DNA from: Aphrophora alni
Taxonomy: Eukaryota; Arthropoda; Insecta; Hemiptera; Aphrophoridae
Direction: 5' to 3'
Assembly: GCA_963513935.1 (NCBI GenBank)
Contig: OY740769.1
Location: forward strand, 104,697,762 to 104,761,761
Length of the DNA: 64,000 bases
The notes beneath the pieces are model-generated. The model was not told where the DNA came from, made no database searches, and saw only the letters and a program-made list of their open reading frames with translations. The position numbers were made by a program, and so were the translations under genes. Shown here one piece after another: positions 23,762 through 36,120 of this stretch (position 1 is its first letter; each line of letters starts with the position of its first letter).

Positions 23762-25882
23762 ATACCCTGATATAGATTTCGATAACAGTTGTCATCATCA
23801 CGCTAAACTAGAACTAATATTAAATCCAAGCTACCATAAGTAGTTCAAAACAGCAAATATTAGACGCAAGTAGTAGGTAATATGTTGCTTTGTAAGGTTA
23901 TGGGCCATTTCATCCCCCTCCCCCCAGGCCAATAAACCTATTGGTCGATACATGTGTATAATGTGAGAGGTGATAAGCCATCATTTTTGTTTGAATGTTG
24001 GTTCTGATGATGATAAATAAGTTATCGAAATGTTCAAGGTATTTAAAGGAACAAGCTAAATTATTATTATTGCAATTATCGTGTTTCTGTAGATGGTTAG
24101 GTCAATTATCAATTATTATTGAATTTTAGCTCTGAGCTCATTTAAGATTGTATCTATTTTCTGTGTGTTGGACAGTTCCGTCGTCTTCAATGTGTGTTTA
24201 GCTGGTAAAACGTTTGTACTTGGAGAAGTTAGTAGTATTTATAGTGATAGTTTTTACTCGAGCGTGAGAGAGATAGCATCCCATAAGAGTGCCTAAGTAT
24301 TTGAGAAAGTTTATGCATTCTCGAGTGCAATTCTCGAGTACCTAGACAAGAGATCTATCCAATAAGCGTGCTGCACGAATACAACACGATTTGTACACAT
24401 ATACCTGAGATTAGTCTGGACAAAATCATCCGGTCGACAGCACAAGAATTCGATGGGAAGAGAAAAGGTTCTCTCAACTAATATTTTAATCCGGTCATGC
24501 GCAGTTTGGTAAGTTTTTATGACAAATTGAAACTGTGGATAGAACCGGCCAGACCAGTCATAGTAGTTAGTGAGATTGGCCGGAGCTGATTATATGCTAA
24601 ACATTGCTGCCCCGCCCTCAGAAGAACCCATTCTAGTTAAGACTACGAAGCAAATCATTGGTTGTTAAACAGGATGCACTTGTGTACCATGGTCGGTAAT
24701 TTCTTAGACCTAACTAGTTTATTCCTGTTTTGATTGATTTTTTACTGCGTTTCAATAAAATTTGATTTTAAACTGAGAAATTGATACTACTTTGCGACAC
24801 ATATACAACTCTAGCCCGGGCATAATTTATTTATATATATATATATATATGACAACTACAGAACTGACATTTTTGGTACCGTGACGAATATATTTAGATG
24901 GTTTTTGAAAAGGGGCGAACATTAAGATTTTTGAGATGGGTGAATGTAATCTGTGGTGGGAAAATACTTCTCAGAGGCCCATGAATAATACTGAATAGTT
25001 TTGAATCTATTGAAGTGTATTATTTTTAATAATTTTGGAAAATATTGTTTGGTACTTCCAATACAGGAAATATCGAATTTGGTCCAAATTGTGTATTTTT
25101 TTAAATAAGTTAATAACAACAGTAAAAATAAATGAAAAATATCAGATTTACCTTTTTTTGAATCAAAATTTATAGAAAAACGATTGATTGATCGTATTTT
25201 TCGTTGTTGGTTTATTTTATTTTTTGCTTTGACTAAATTTAATTTAGTAGTGTAATAGAAAATATAAACCCAAATCATGGATAGTCAAGTACAATGGTGG
25301 TCATATACATAGTGGTAGCGTCGGGGTCCATTGTGTTTAGTTAGCTTTGTATGCAAATAGATGGAGCTGTTGTAATTTAGCGGTAATAGTCTAGAAAAAA
25401 GGGAGAGACGTGACCCAAGCATTGTCGTTAGGTTTAGTCACCCAACCCGTGCTGTAATTCAGTTTCTTCCTGGTTTATGTGAAAAACATTATTCCGCAAA
25501 TCCAAACTGTGTTTTATCGAGTTTTTCCTTTTGATCAGAATTTAATATTGGTTCGGTTTTCTCAATTTTTTGATATTTTCTTGCAAAAATTTTAAACCAA
25601 TATTACCTGAAATGTGTAATCTCGCTATTTTATTGCTGTTGAACATAGTTAAAATATTTTTATCACCCCAATTAATACGTTTGGAATTTTTAAATTCAAA
25701 TTTATCGCGAACACAAACTATTATCGTGTGGTTTTGAACTTTTTACCACTAATAACACCATCTATAGAAGTGAGATATTTTGGTACACGTTTGTTGTGTT
25801 TCTGCTTGTGTGTTTGTGTACAACTATGAAAGTGGTTAATATTTGGAATACATATTTAGTATATTATAACTTTTTGCCAGTA
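23762..25882. other. Non-coding DNA with (TA)n microsatellite
   Basis: A TA dinucleotide tract lies at about 24832-24850. The segment 24240-24700 is less AT-rich and could be a host exon or regulatory island, but no reading frame or splice structure supports this. The 118-codon open frame at 24922-25278 (minus) is lysine/isoleucine-rich, has no recognised domain and is probably chance. Confidence 0.45.
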
Positions 25883-25884
25883 TA

Positions 25885-27142
25885 CAGGCTTATTCAAAAA
25901 GAAATAGACACTCTTTAATTAACACAGTAAAATGGTTTTAATCATCAGAAAAATAAATAAATAGTAGCATTACAAAGAGGACATATCAAAGTTTTTTGTA
26001 CAAAGTTATAGATGTTCTAGATGAACCCCACGGGTTACACGGCAGACATCATTTCGATAGTCAAGTTCTGACCAGACTCTGGTATCGGGTATCTACGTCA
26101 ACACTCTCTATAGCTCTTGTTATGCGCTGCCCTAATTCCAAGAGGCTCAATGGTAATGGGGGAACACAAACTTTAACGTAACCCCACAGAAAGAAGTCGT
26201 ACGGGTTCAAGTCTGGGCTGTGAGGTGGCCAACGCATGAGTGGCATATTGCCGTCAGTTGCACGACCAATCCAGCAATCTGGTAATTGCACATTGAGGTA
26301 TTCTTTGACATCATGGTGCCAATGTGACGGAACTCCATCTTGAACAAATATGTAGTCATCACTGTCTTCCTCTAGTTGAGGGATAAGCCATTAAGTCAGT
26401 AAGTCCAAGTAGGGTGAGCCTCTGACCGTTCTTTCTTGAAAGAAGAATGGCTTGTATATCTCTTGCTTTGATACAACACAAAAGACGTTTAGCTTAGTAG
26501 AATCCCTCTCATGTTCAACAATTACTCTAAGATTTTCTGTTCCTCAGATACGCACTTTGTGTTTGTTCACCTTTCCACTAATATGAAACGTTATTAGTCA
26601 CAAAAGATTATTTGATCAACAAATACATTGGTGTCTGGATGTCAATACAGAATGCCAAACGTGTCTCCTTATCATCAACACGTAATGTTTGCAACAGCTG
26701 TAGCTTGTAAGATTTCATCTTTAGATGTTTTCTCAAAATCCTCCAAACACTTGGCTGTGGAATACTAAGTTCTACACTTACCCTGGACGTTGACTTGTTT
26801 GGACTGCGCAGGATAGAAGCTCGAACCTGTTGCACGCAATCTTCTTCCAGCGATGGCCTCCCAGTACTTTATGATTTGCACAAACAACCAGTATTTATGA
26901 ATTTCTTGTGCCAATCATAAATAGACTGCCTACGTGGTGGGAGTTTTTTAAAGCGCATCCTAAAACTGCGTTGCATTAAAGTAACTGATTGAGTTTTCTC
27001 TAGTTCAAGCACACAAAATGCTTTCTCAACGCTACTATTACATATTTTAAAATAAACAAAATCAAGACAGTATAAATTGACATCAAAACAGTTTCGGTTT
27101 TATTGATGTAGAAAAATGTCTATTTCTTTTTGAATAACCCTG
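25885..27142 (-). mobile_element. Full-length Tc1/mariner-superfamily element, inactive
   Basis: The element is 1,258 bp. Inverted ends read CAGGCTTATTCAAAAAGAAA on the left and, on the right, the inverse of CAGGGTTATTCAAAAAGAAA. TA target duplications lie at 25883-25884 and 27143-27144. It carries one transposase on the minus strand spanning nearly its whole length. Size, ends, target site and coding content all agree with an intact-length but mutated copy. Confidence 0.9.
26006..27033 (-). pseudogene. Mariner-like (DD41D-spaced) transposase, broken
   Basis: Read on the minus strand across frames, the remnant begins SVEKAFCVLELEKTQSVTLM and ends VCRVTRGVHLEHL before a stop. That is about 340 codons, the normal family length. 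The N-terminal helix-turn-helix region includes IYDWHKKF and SIPQPSVWRILRKHLK. The three catalytic aspartates are recognisable. The first is in FCD, directly followed by two stops. The second is in QDGVPSHW. The third is in PPHSPDLNPYDFFLWGY. I count 41 residues between the second and third, unlike the 34 of classical mariner. At least two frameshifts and several stops make it inactive. Confidence 0.85.
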
Positions 27143-27144
27143 TA

Positions 27145-28737
27145 TAATAAACCAAGATTTTATTTTGTACTTTTTCAAAATTATTAACTTTACAAAACAT
27201 TTACAAGAAAGAACATCTTTTGCTGTTTTATCGACAAAAATAACGTTTTTTAAAATTTAAATTAAATTTTCTTTTTCTTTAAAGGAGTTGTAGATCAATA
27301 ATATTGTTTTTGGAAGTAATACATGTTATAATTTACGTTACTTTCTGTGCTCATGGTTTGCTATAATATCGACCTTATTTCCAATGTGTTGTTACAGTTA
27401 CAAGAAAATCTTTATGTTTCTTATTATCAATTTATTTAGATTTGGAAAACTACGACTAAGAGATTATATGATGATAGAATAGAAAGGTCACGATTAAAAA
27501 ACATCAAAACTTAATAAGGGTAAAAGATTTATTACATTAAATACAATTCGAAATGAAAAAAAAAAAACAATAATAATTAGGTACAGGTTAGATGGAATAC
27601 ACGTGTCAACACGTCCTACAGAAAGTTTACAATAATAATAATTTTATGATAGCTTGTATCTTAAACGTCTGGAGTCAATGTTTTAATTTTGTTATTCATA
27701 ACACTGTAAAGTTAACAAACAATTAACCAGATAAACGACAGAATAAAGCTTAAACGACCGCCATTTTTAAAATGTACAAAATAAAGTCTTGGTTTTTAGG
27801 TAATGATTTAAAATTACGTACAAATAGTGTATACCATAACTAAACTCAATATCCATTTCCATAGCTATAAATGTGTTTATAGGAAACTTGTTCCTTGTTT
27901 TAACGTAAGGAACCTGCTCAAGACGTTTGCTTGTGCTTTCATGATACGACCTGTATAAATTAATATCTTTGTATGGAAACACTAATAGATATGTGTTTAT
28001 AGAAAACTTTTTCATTGTTTTAACGTAAGGAACCTGCTCAAGGCTGTCCGTGCTTTTTAGATACATACTGTATAAATACCATTAACAAATAAATTTCTTC
28101 GTATCCAAACACTAATATACAAGTATGTGTTTATAGGTGCTTTTCTCTGTTTTATCGTAAGGAACCTGCTTCAGACGTTTGGTGATACGCTTTTGATACA
28201 TGAAGTATAAATACTATTTATAAATAAATATCTTATAAACAAAACCAATATTGTCCCATTCGAGCGTATTTTATAAACAACGAAAACTCAAAATTTAAAT
28301 TCGTAGTTTATGAAACAAATATGTTAACCACACTGATTTCATGTTAACCATGTTTCTATTCATATGTGCTATAATAAAATATCATATTACAGCCATTCTT
28401 TAAAATTAATTCGACATATTATATAGCTATTACATTCGTAAGCATCGTAGATGGAAACCTGTATTTATGTTTGTAGGTGTATGGAGTTGTGATGTCCGAT
28501 TTGAACCTTTATCTGACTGATCTGATGTGAAACTACGGCCGTTTGGAGTCTAGAATAATAGGGTTAGACTGTTTGCGTCACGAGTTCGTTGACTCTAGGA
28601 TAGACACAATAGTAATGTAGTCGCCATTCATAGAACACTGTTTTCATCTAGGATTTTCCACAAACTATTTATGGAAATGCCTTATTGATAGTGTATTAAT
28701 TGACTGCAAAAAAGTAGCCTACTTTAGTGTATATAAT
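27145..28737. other. Non-coding DNA containing a short tandem repeat
   Basis: Apart from the 120-130-bp repeat listed separately, no gene or element was recognised. Confidence 0.5.
27866..28240. repeat. 120-132-bp tandem repeat, 3 copies
   Basis: GTAAGGAACCTGCT recurs at 27905, 28025 and 28157. Each copy is preceded by GTGTTTATAG and TGTTTTA and followed by CAGACGTTTG- or CAAGGCTG-type sequence, then GTATAAAT. The 99-codon open frame here is a by-product of the repeat. Confidence 0.8.
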
Positions 28738-29185
28738 AAGTATGTAGATGCTCTAATTTAATAAACAGAAAGGTATGTAGATGATCTAATTTAATAAACA
28801 GTAAAATATGTAGATGCTCTAATTTAATAAACCAAACAGTAAAGTATGTAGATGCTCTAATTTAATAAACCAAACAGTAAAGTATGTAGATGCTCTAATT
28901 TAATAAACCAAACAGTAAAGTATGTAGATGCTCTAATTTAATAAACCAAACAGTAAAGTATGTAGACGCTCTAATTTAATAAACCAAACAGTAAAGTATG
29001 TAGATGCTCTAATTTAATAAACCAAACAGTAAAGTATGTAGACGCTCTAATTTAATAAACAGTAAAGTATGTAGATGCTCTAATTTAATAAACAGAACAG
29101 TATATACTTTAACAGAAAGAAGATACTTTAATTTAATAAACAGAATATTTTGTAGATGCTCTAATTTAATAAACAGAGAAGTATG
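28738..29185. repeat. 38-bp tandem array, ~11 copies
   Basis: Unit TATGTAGATGCTCTAATTTA followed by ATAAACCAAACAGTAAAG. The central copies are nearly identical. Flanking copies lack CCAAA or carry other small deletions, as at array edges. One recurrent variant is GTAGACGC. Confidence 0.93.
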
Positions 29186-29332
29186 GTGCATAGCGCATAC
29201 AATGTTGGATCCGCAGATATCGTCGAAAAATCAGAGTCGAATAATTGTTCCAGAAGTCTTAATTGGTTTAAAATTATAACTAACTTTAAATTATTTTTCT
29301 TTGAATATCCCATCTAAATGAAATTTTAATCT

Positions 29333-31572
29333 ACCGTAGGGATATGGGAAGTTACGCTCTATTAAGCACGAAAAACCAACATTAATAGATACATATTCAA
29401 TTTATTATTTTAATTATAAAAAACTACCGTCGGGATATGGGAAGTTACGCTCTGTTAAGCACGAAAAACCAACATTAATAGATACATATTCCATTTATTA
29501 TTTTAATTATGAAAAACTACCGTCGGGATACGGGAAGTTACGCTCTATTAAGCACGAAAAACCAACATTAATAGATACATATTCCATTTATTATTTTAAT
29601 TATGAAAAACTACCGTCGGGATACGGGAAGTTACGCTCTATTAAGGACGAAAAACCAACATTAATAGATACATATTCCATTTATTATTTTAATTATAAAA
29701 AAACTACCGTCGGGATACGGGAAGTTACGCTCTATTAAGCACGAAAAACCAACATTAATAGATACATATTCCATTTATTATTTTAATTATAAAAAACTAC
29801 CGTCGGGATACGGGAAGTTACGCTCTATTAAGGACGAAAAACCAACATTAATAGATACATATTCCATTTATTATTTTAATTATGAAAAACTACCGTCGGG
29901 ATACGGGAAGTTACGCTCTATTAAGCACGAAAAACCAACATTAATCGATACATATTCCATTTATTATTTTAATTATGAAAAACTACCGTCGGGATACGGG
30001 AAGTTACGCTCTATTAAGCACGAAAAACCAACATTAATCGATACATATTCCATTTATTATTTTAATTATGAAAAACTACCGTCGGGATAGGGAAGTTACG
30101 CTCTATTAAGCACGAAAAACCAACATTAATAGATACATATTCCATTTATTATTTTAATTATGAAAAACTACCGTCGGGATATGGGGAGTTACGCTCTATT
30201 AAGCACGAAAAACCAACATTAATAGATACATATTCCATTTATTATTTTAATTATGAAAAACTACCGTCGGGATACGGGAAGTTACGCTCTATTAAGGACG
30301 AAAAACCAACATTAATAGATACATATTCCATTTATTATTATAATTATGAAAAACTACCGTCGGGATACGGGAAGTTACGCTCTATTAAGCACGAAAAACC
30401 AACATTAATAGATACAAATTCAATTTCTTATTTTAATTATAAAAAACTACCGTCGGGATACGGGAAGTTACGCTCTATTAAGGACGAAAAACCAACATTA
30501 ATAGATACATATTCCATTTATTATTTTAATTATGAAAAACTACCGTCGGGATATGGGGAGTTACGCTCTATTAAGCACGAAAAACCAACATTAATAGATA
30601 CATATTCCATTTATTATTTTAATTATGAAAAACTACCGTCGGGATACGGGAAGTTACGCTCTATTAAGGACGAAAAACCAACATTAATAGATACATATTC
30701 CATTTATTATTTTAATTATGAAAAACTACCGTCGGGATATGGGGAGTTACGCTCTATTAAGCACGAAAAACCAACATTAATAGATACATATTCCATTTAT
30801 TATTTTAATTATGAAAAACTACCGTCGGGATACGGGAAGTTACGCTCTATTAAGGACGAAAAACCAACATTAATAGATACATATTCCATTTATTATTTTA
30901 ATTATGAAAAACTACCGTCGGGATATGGGGAGTTACGCTCTATTAAGCACGAAAAACCAACATTAATAGATACATATTCCATTTATTATTTTAATTATAA
31001 AAAAACTACCGTCGGGATACGGGAAGTTACGCTCTATTAAGCACGAAAAACCAACATTAATAGATACATATTCCATTTATTATTTTAATTATAAAAAACT
31101 ACCGTCGGGATACGGGAAGTTACGCTCTATTAAGGACGAAAAACCAACATTAATAGATACATATTCCATTTATTATTTTAATTATGAAAAACTTCCGTCG
31201 GGATACGGGAAGTTACGCTCTATTAAGCACGAAAAACAAACATTAATCGATACATATTCCATTTATTATTTTAATTATGAAAAACTACCGTCGGGATACG
31301 GGAAGTTACGCTCTATTAAGCACGAAAAACCAACATTAATAGATACATATTCCATTTCTTATTTTAATTATAAAAAAACTACCGTCGGGATATGGGAAGT
31401 TACGCTCTATTAAGCACGAAAAACCAACTTTAATAGATACATATTCCATTTCTTATTTTAATTATAAAAAACTACCGTCGGGATATGGGAAGTTACGCTC
31501 TATTAAGCACGAAAAACCAACATTAATAGATACATATTCAATTTCTTATTTTAATTATAAAAAACTATCGTC
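29333..31572. repeat. 93-bp satellite array, ~24 copies
   Basis: Each unit contains CTACCGTCGGGATACGGGAA, GTTACGCTCTATTAAG, a cACG or gACG variant, AAAAACCAACATTAATAGAT and TTATTATTTTAATTAT. Spacing is 93 bp, with occasional 1-bp changes in the A run. Between about 30178 and 30990 units often alternate between a TATGGGGAG...GCACG form and a TACGGGAAG...GGACG form, giving 186-bp periodicity. Edge copies are more diverged. Confidence 0.95.
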
Positions 31573-33179
31573 GGGGCATAAATAATGTCAGGATTATATA
31601 CCAACGAGAATTATACAAACCAACAAAGTTTATTATGTCTCGTCATAGCTGGCTTTGTAGCTATACATATCCATAATTCAATACCATTGTGAATGATTAC
31701 GTATTTAACAAGAATCTTACTTTTTGTTTTCAAAGGCGTTCTATGTATCTTCATTGTGTAGAAGTTATTCATGAATGACCTATTGTAGGCTCATATACGA
31801 CCAATGATGCATTTACTAAACGATTCAAATGGCCGTTAATTTGAAATATTTACCGTCATATTTAATTAAGAACACTAAAAGATGTAGAACTGCTATTTGA
31901 CATTCTAAAATTAAAATTATGTTTTTTAGTAATAATGTTGTTATTCTGTATCTATCGTATTGGGAATATCATAAAGTTATTCCCCAATACTATTTAAAAT
32001 GGCAGCCGTTTTGAAATCAACCAATTTACTTTGGCCTATCGAATGCAAAAAGGTACATTTATTCCAAAAAATCAAGAAATTTGGTTAACAAACGCAATTG
32101 ATAGCGAAATTTGATAACAATAGATACAAATAATAATTTCTCATAAATCGGTTATGCGAAAATTGTAAATTTTATTTTTCGTCTAACTAACCATCGTGTG
32201 TAGACATGAACTACACTCATATGTACATTTCTTAATGTTAGGATACAGATGTTATAAGTTCGTTATTTGTCATCGTAGAGAGTTAGAATTGATACCATTT
32301 CGAATATAATTAAAACCTAATTCCAAATAAATTACAATTTCAACAGAATTTAGATGTGTAAGTTGAATTATTACAAAATAATGTCAAAACACTGTTTAAA
32401 TAGCAGTCATTTAAATTGTTAGGCTACACAAGATGTTACGATTCTATCCGTCGACAGACTGCATTAACATCATATTTAGGATTCTTTATTTTATGACAAA
32501 TTGTGTGAATTATTTGCTGTTTAAGTAACGACAATCCGGCGCAAAGGAAATCGTGCATAATAAATAGAAAATTCAAACAAATGTTTCTCATTAAACTCTT
32601 GATCGCTTCTTGCTCTTTACAATACGCGTCTACTCACCAAAATTCTAAAGATGAACTGAACAGCTGGTGTTCGGGACGGACTAAAATCTTGATTTCGTAC
32701 TTAACTAGTTCGCCATGACGTGGCGTGGCCTCTAGTTAATGTTTGTAAAAAGCCGAACACAGGCTTCAGCTCCAATCAAAAGGAGATTGTTTGTATGGAG
32801 ACTTATTCAAATTGCTCTGCTTTGATGTTCGCCGCCACGCCTCTCACATCAAACCCCTCTTCTTCTTCTCCTTCAATAGAAGCTCAGTCTGATTGTCAGC
32901 TGATATACACTTTGAGATTTGGTCAGTTTAATTATATTACATTTGTAATTCAAATAGGTTATAATTAGAATAACCACTTATCAACAGATGAGCTTTTTAT
33001 TGGAGCCAGATTGTGAATAATCTCCCCCCTCCCCTAAGTATAAGTATCCACCGGTATCTTCTCAAAATATTTCGAGTTGGAGTTTAATGTCGAAAAGTGA
33101 AAATGAAAAATGGGCGTCGTTTAAAATAGGTCTTTGGCTCAAGCGATTTCCACCAATTTGACTTGGTCACTTTACATAT
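31573..33179. other. Region between arrays, carrying the left inverted arm
   Basis: 31787-32195 is the left arm of the large inverted structure (listed separately). From about 32200 to 33170 no gene is recognised. The 82-codon open frame at 32720-32968 has a serine-rich stretch but no domain or splice support. Confidence 0.5.
31787..32195 (+). repeat. Left arm of a 4.8-kb inverted structure
   Basis: This segment matches the complement of 36115-36548 in order and with moderate divergence. Shared words, read on this strand, include CTATTGTAGG (just outside), TCATATACGACCAA, ATGTAGAACTG, AAATGGCAGCCGTTTTGAAA, GGTACATTTATTCCAAAA and GTAAATTTTATTTTTC. Small indels break any shared reading frame. 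Confidence 0.8.
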
Positions 33180-36120
33180 TAAATAGATATAGAAAATTGA
33201 AATTGAATTTTTTGCTGAAATATCCGTTTTGAGATCCCCTGCGCTGTCTGTGTGTGACTTCATATCTTGAGAAGTTTTTGTAACTCAAAATTTGAAGCCA
33301 GTTACTAAGATGAAAAATAAATTTTACAATTTTCTCATAATCGGCTCTAATAATTTTTATCAAATTTTGTGTGTGTTCATATCTTGAGAAGTTTTTGTAA
33401 CTCAAAATTTGAAGCCAGTTACTAAGATGAAAAATAAATTTTACAATTTTCTCATAATCGGCTCTAATAATTTTTATCAAATTTTGTGTGTGTTCATATC
33501 TTGAGAAGTTTTTGTAACTCAAAATTTGAAGCCAGTTACTAAGATGAAAAATAAATTTTTACAATTTTCTCATAATCGGCTCTATTAATTTTTATCAAAT
33601 TTTGTGTGTGTTCATATCTTGAGAAGTTTTTGTAACTCAAAATTTGAAGCCAGTTACTAAGATGAAAAATAAATTTTACAATTTTCTCATAATCGGCTCT
33701 AATAATTTTTATCAAATTTTGTGTGTGTTCATATCTTGAGAAGTTTTTGTAACTCAAAATTTGAAGCCAGTTACTAAGATGAAAAATAAATTTTACAATT
33801 TTCTCATAATCGGCTCTAATAATTTTTATCAAATTTTGTGTGTGTTCATATCTTGAGAAGTTTTTGTAACTCAAAATTTGAAGCCAGTTACTAAGATGAA
33901 AAATAAATTTTACAATTTTCTCATAATCGGCTCTAATAATTTTTATCAAATTTTGTGTGTGTTCATATCTTGAGAAGTTTTTGTAACTCAAAATTTGAAG
34001 CCAGTTACTAAGATGAAAAATAAATTTTACAATTTTCTCATAATCGGCTCTAATAATTTTTATCAAATTTTGTGTGTGTTCATATCTTGAGAAGTTTTTG
34101 TAACTCAAAATTTGAAGCCAGTTACTAAGATGAAAAATAAATTTTACAATTTTCTCATAATCGGCTCTAATAATTTTTATCAAATTTTGTGTGTGTTCAT
34201 ATCTTGAGAAGTTTTTGTAACTCAAAATTTGAAGCCAGTTACTAAGATGAAAAATAAATTTTACAATTTTCTCATAATCGGCTCTAATAATTTTTATCAA
34301 ATTTTGTGTGTGTTCATATCTTGAGAAGTTTTTGTAACTCAAAATTTGAAGCCAGTTACTAGGAAGAAAAATAAATTTTACAATTTTCTCATAATCGGCT
34401 CTAATAATTTTTATCAAATTTTGTGTGTGTTCATATCTTGAGAAGTTTTTGTAACTCAAAATTTGAAGCCAGTTACTAAGATGAAAAATAAATTTTACAA
34501 TTTTCTCATAATCGGCTCTAATAATTTTTATCAAATTTTGTGTGTGTTCATATCTTGAGAAGTTTTTGTAACTCAAAATTTGAAGCCAGTTACTAAGATG
34601 AAAAATAAATTTTACAATTTTCTCATAATCGGCTCTAATAATTTTTATCAAATTTTGTGTGTGTTCATATCTTGAGAAGTTTTTGTAACTCAAAATTTGA
34701 AGCCAGTTACTAAGATGAAAAATAAATTTTACAATTTTCTCATAATCGGCTCTAATAATTTTTATCAAATTTTGTGTGTGTTCATATCTTGAGAAGTTTT
34801 TGTAACTCAAAATTTGAAGCCAGTTACTAAGATGAAAAATAAATTTTACAATTTTCTCATAATCGGCTCTAATAATTTTTATCAAATTTTGTGTGTGTTC
34901 ATATCTTGAGAAGTTTTTGTAACTCAAAATTTGAAGCCAGTTACTAAGATGAAAAATAAATTTTACAATTTTCTCATAATCGGCTCTAATAATTTTTATC
35001 AAATTTTGTGTGTGTTCATATCTTGAGAAGTTTTTGTAACTCAAAATTTGAAGCCAGTTACTAGGAAGAAAAATAAATTTTACAATTTTCTCATAATCGG
35101 CTCTAATAATTTTTATCAAATTTTGTGTGTGTTCATATCTTGAGAAGTTTTTGTAACTCAAAATTTGAAGCCAGTTACTAAGATGAAAAATAAATTTTAC
35201 AATTTTCTCATAATCGGCTCTAATAATTTTTATCAAATTTTGTGTGTTCATATCTTGAGAAGTTTTTGTAACTCAAAATTTGAAGCCAGTTACTAAGATG
35301 AAAAATAAATTTTACAATTTTCTCATAATCGGCTCTAATAATTTTTATCAAATTTTGTGTGTGTTCATATCTTGAGAAGTTTTTGTAACTCAAAATTTGA
35401 AGCCAGTTACTAAGATGAAAAATAAATTTTACAATTTTCTCATAATCGGCTCTAATAATTTTTATCAAATTTTGTGTGTGTTCATATCTTGAGAAGTTTT
35501 TGTAACTCAAAATTTGAAGCCAGTTACTAGGAAGAAAAATAAATTTTACAATTTTCTCATAATCGGCTCTAATAATTTTTATCAAATTTTGTGTGTGTTC
35601 ATATCTTGAGAAGTTTTTGTAACTCAAAATTTGAAGCCAGTTACTAAGATGAAAAATAAATTTTACAATTTTCTCATAATCGGCTCTAATAATTTTTATC
35701 AAATTTTGTGTGTGTTCATATCTTGAGAAGTTTTTGTAACTCAAAATTTGAAGCCAGTTACTAAGATGAAAAATAAATTTTACAATTTTCTCATAATCGG
35801 CTCTAATAATTTTTATCAAATTTTGTGTGTGTTCATATCTTGAGAAGTTTTTGTAACTCAAAATTTGAAGCCAGTTACTAAGATGAAAAATAAATTTTAC
35901 AATTTTCTCATAATCGGCTCTAATAATTTTTATCAAATTTTGTGTGTGTTCATATCTTGAGAAGTTTTTGTAACTCAAAATTTGAAGCCAGTTACTAGGA
36001 AGAAAAATAAATTTTACAATTTTCTCGTAATCGGCTCTAATAATTTTTATCAAATTTTGTGTGTGTTCATATCTTGAGAAGTTTTTGTAACTCAAAATTT
36101 GAAGCCCGTTACTAAGAAGA
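33180..36120. repeat. 117-bp tandem array, ~25 copies
   Basis: GAAGCCAGTTACTA recurs every 117 bp from about 33294 to 36101. Copies are almost identical. Exceptions are one 1-bp insertion (near 33557), one 2-bp deletion (near 35240), a rare A-to-T change in the first units, and a recurrent ACTAGGAAG variant at about 34358, 35060, 35526 and 35994. Because 117 is a multiple of three and one minus-strand frame lacks stops, the array shows open frames of 570 and 380 codons made of a 39-residue repeat (HTQNLIKIIRADYEKIVK, then FIFHLSNWLQILS, then YKNFSRYE). The two indels break this frame, and no start, signal or homology supports a protein. Confidence 0.95.

Noticed and set aside
24922..25278. 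118-codon minus-strand gene
   Set aside because: Low-complexity lysine/isoleucine/phenylalanine composition typical of chance frames in AT-rich DNA; no domain, no splice support.
32720..32968. 82-codon plus-strand frame as signal-peptide exon of the receptor
   Set aside because: No signal-peptide-like hydrophobic core followed by a donor in the needed phase (single G before the split codon).
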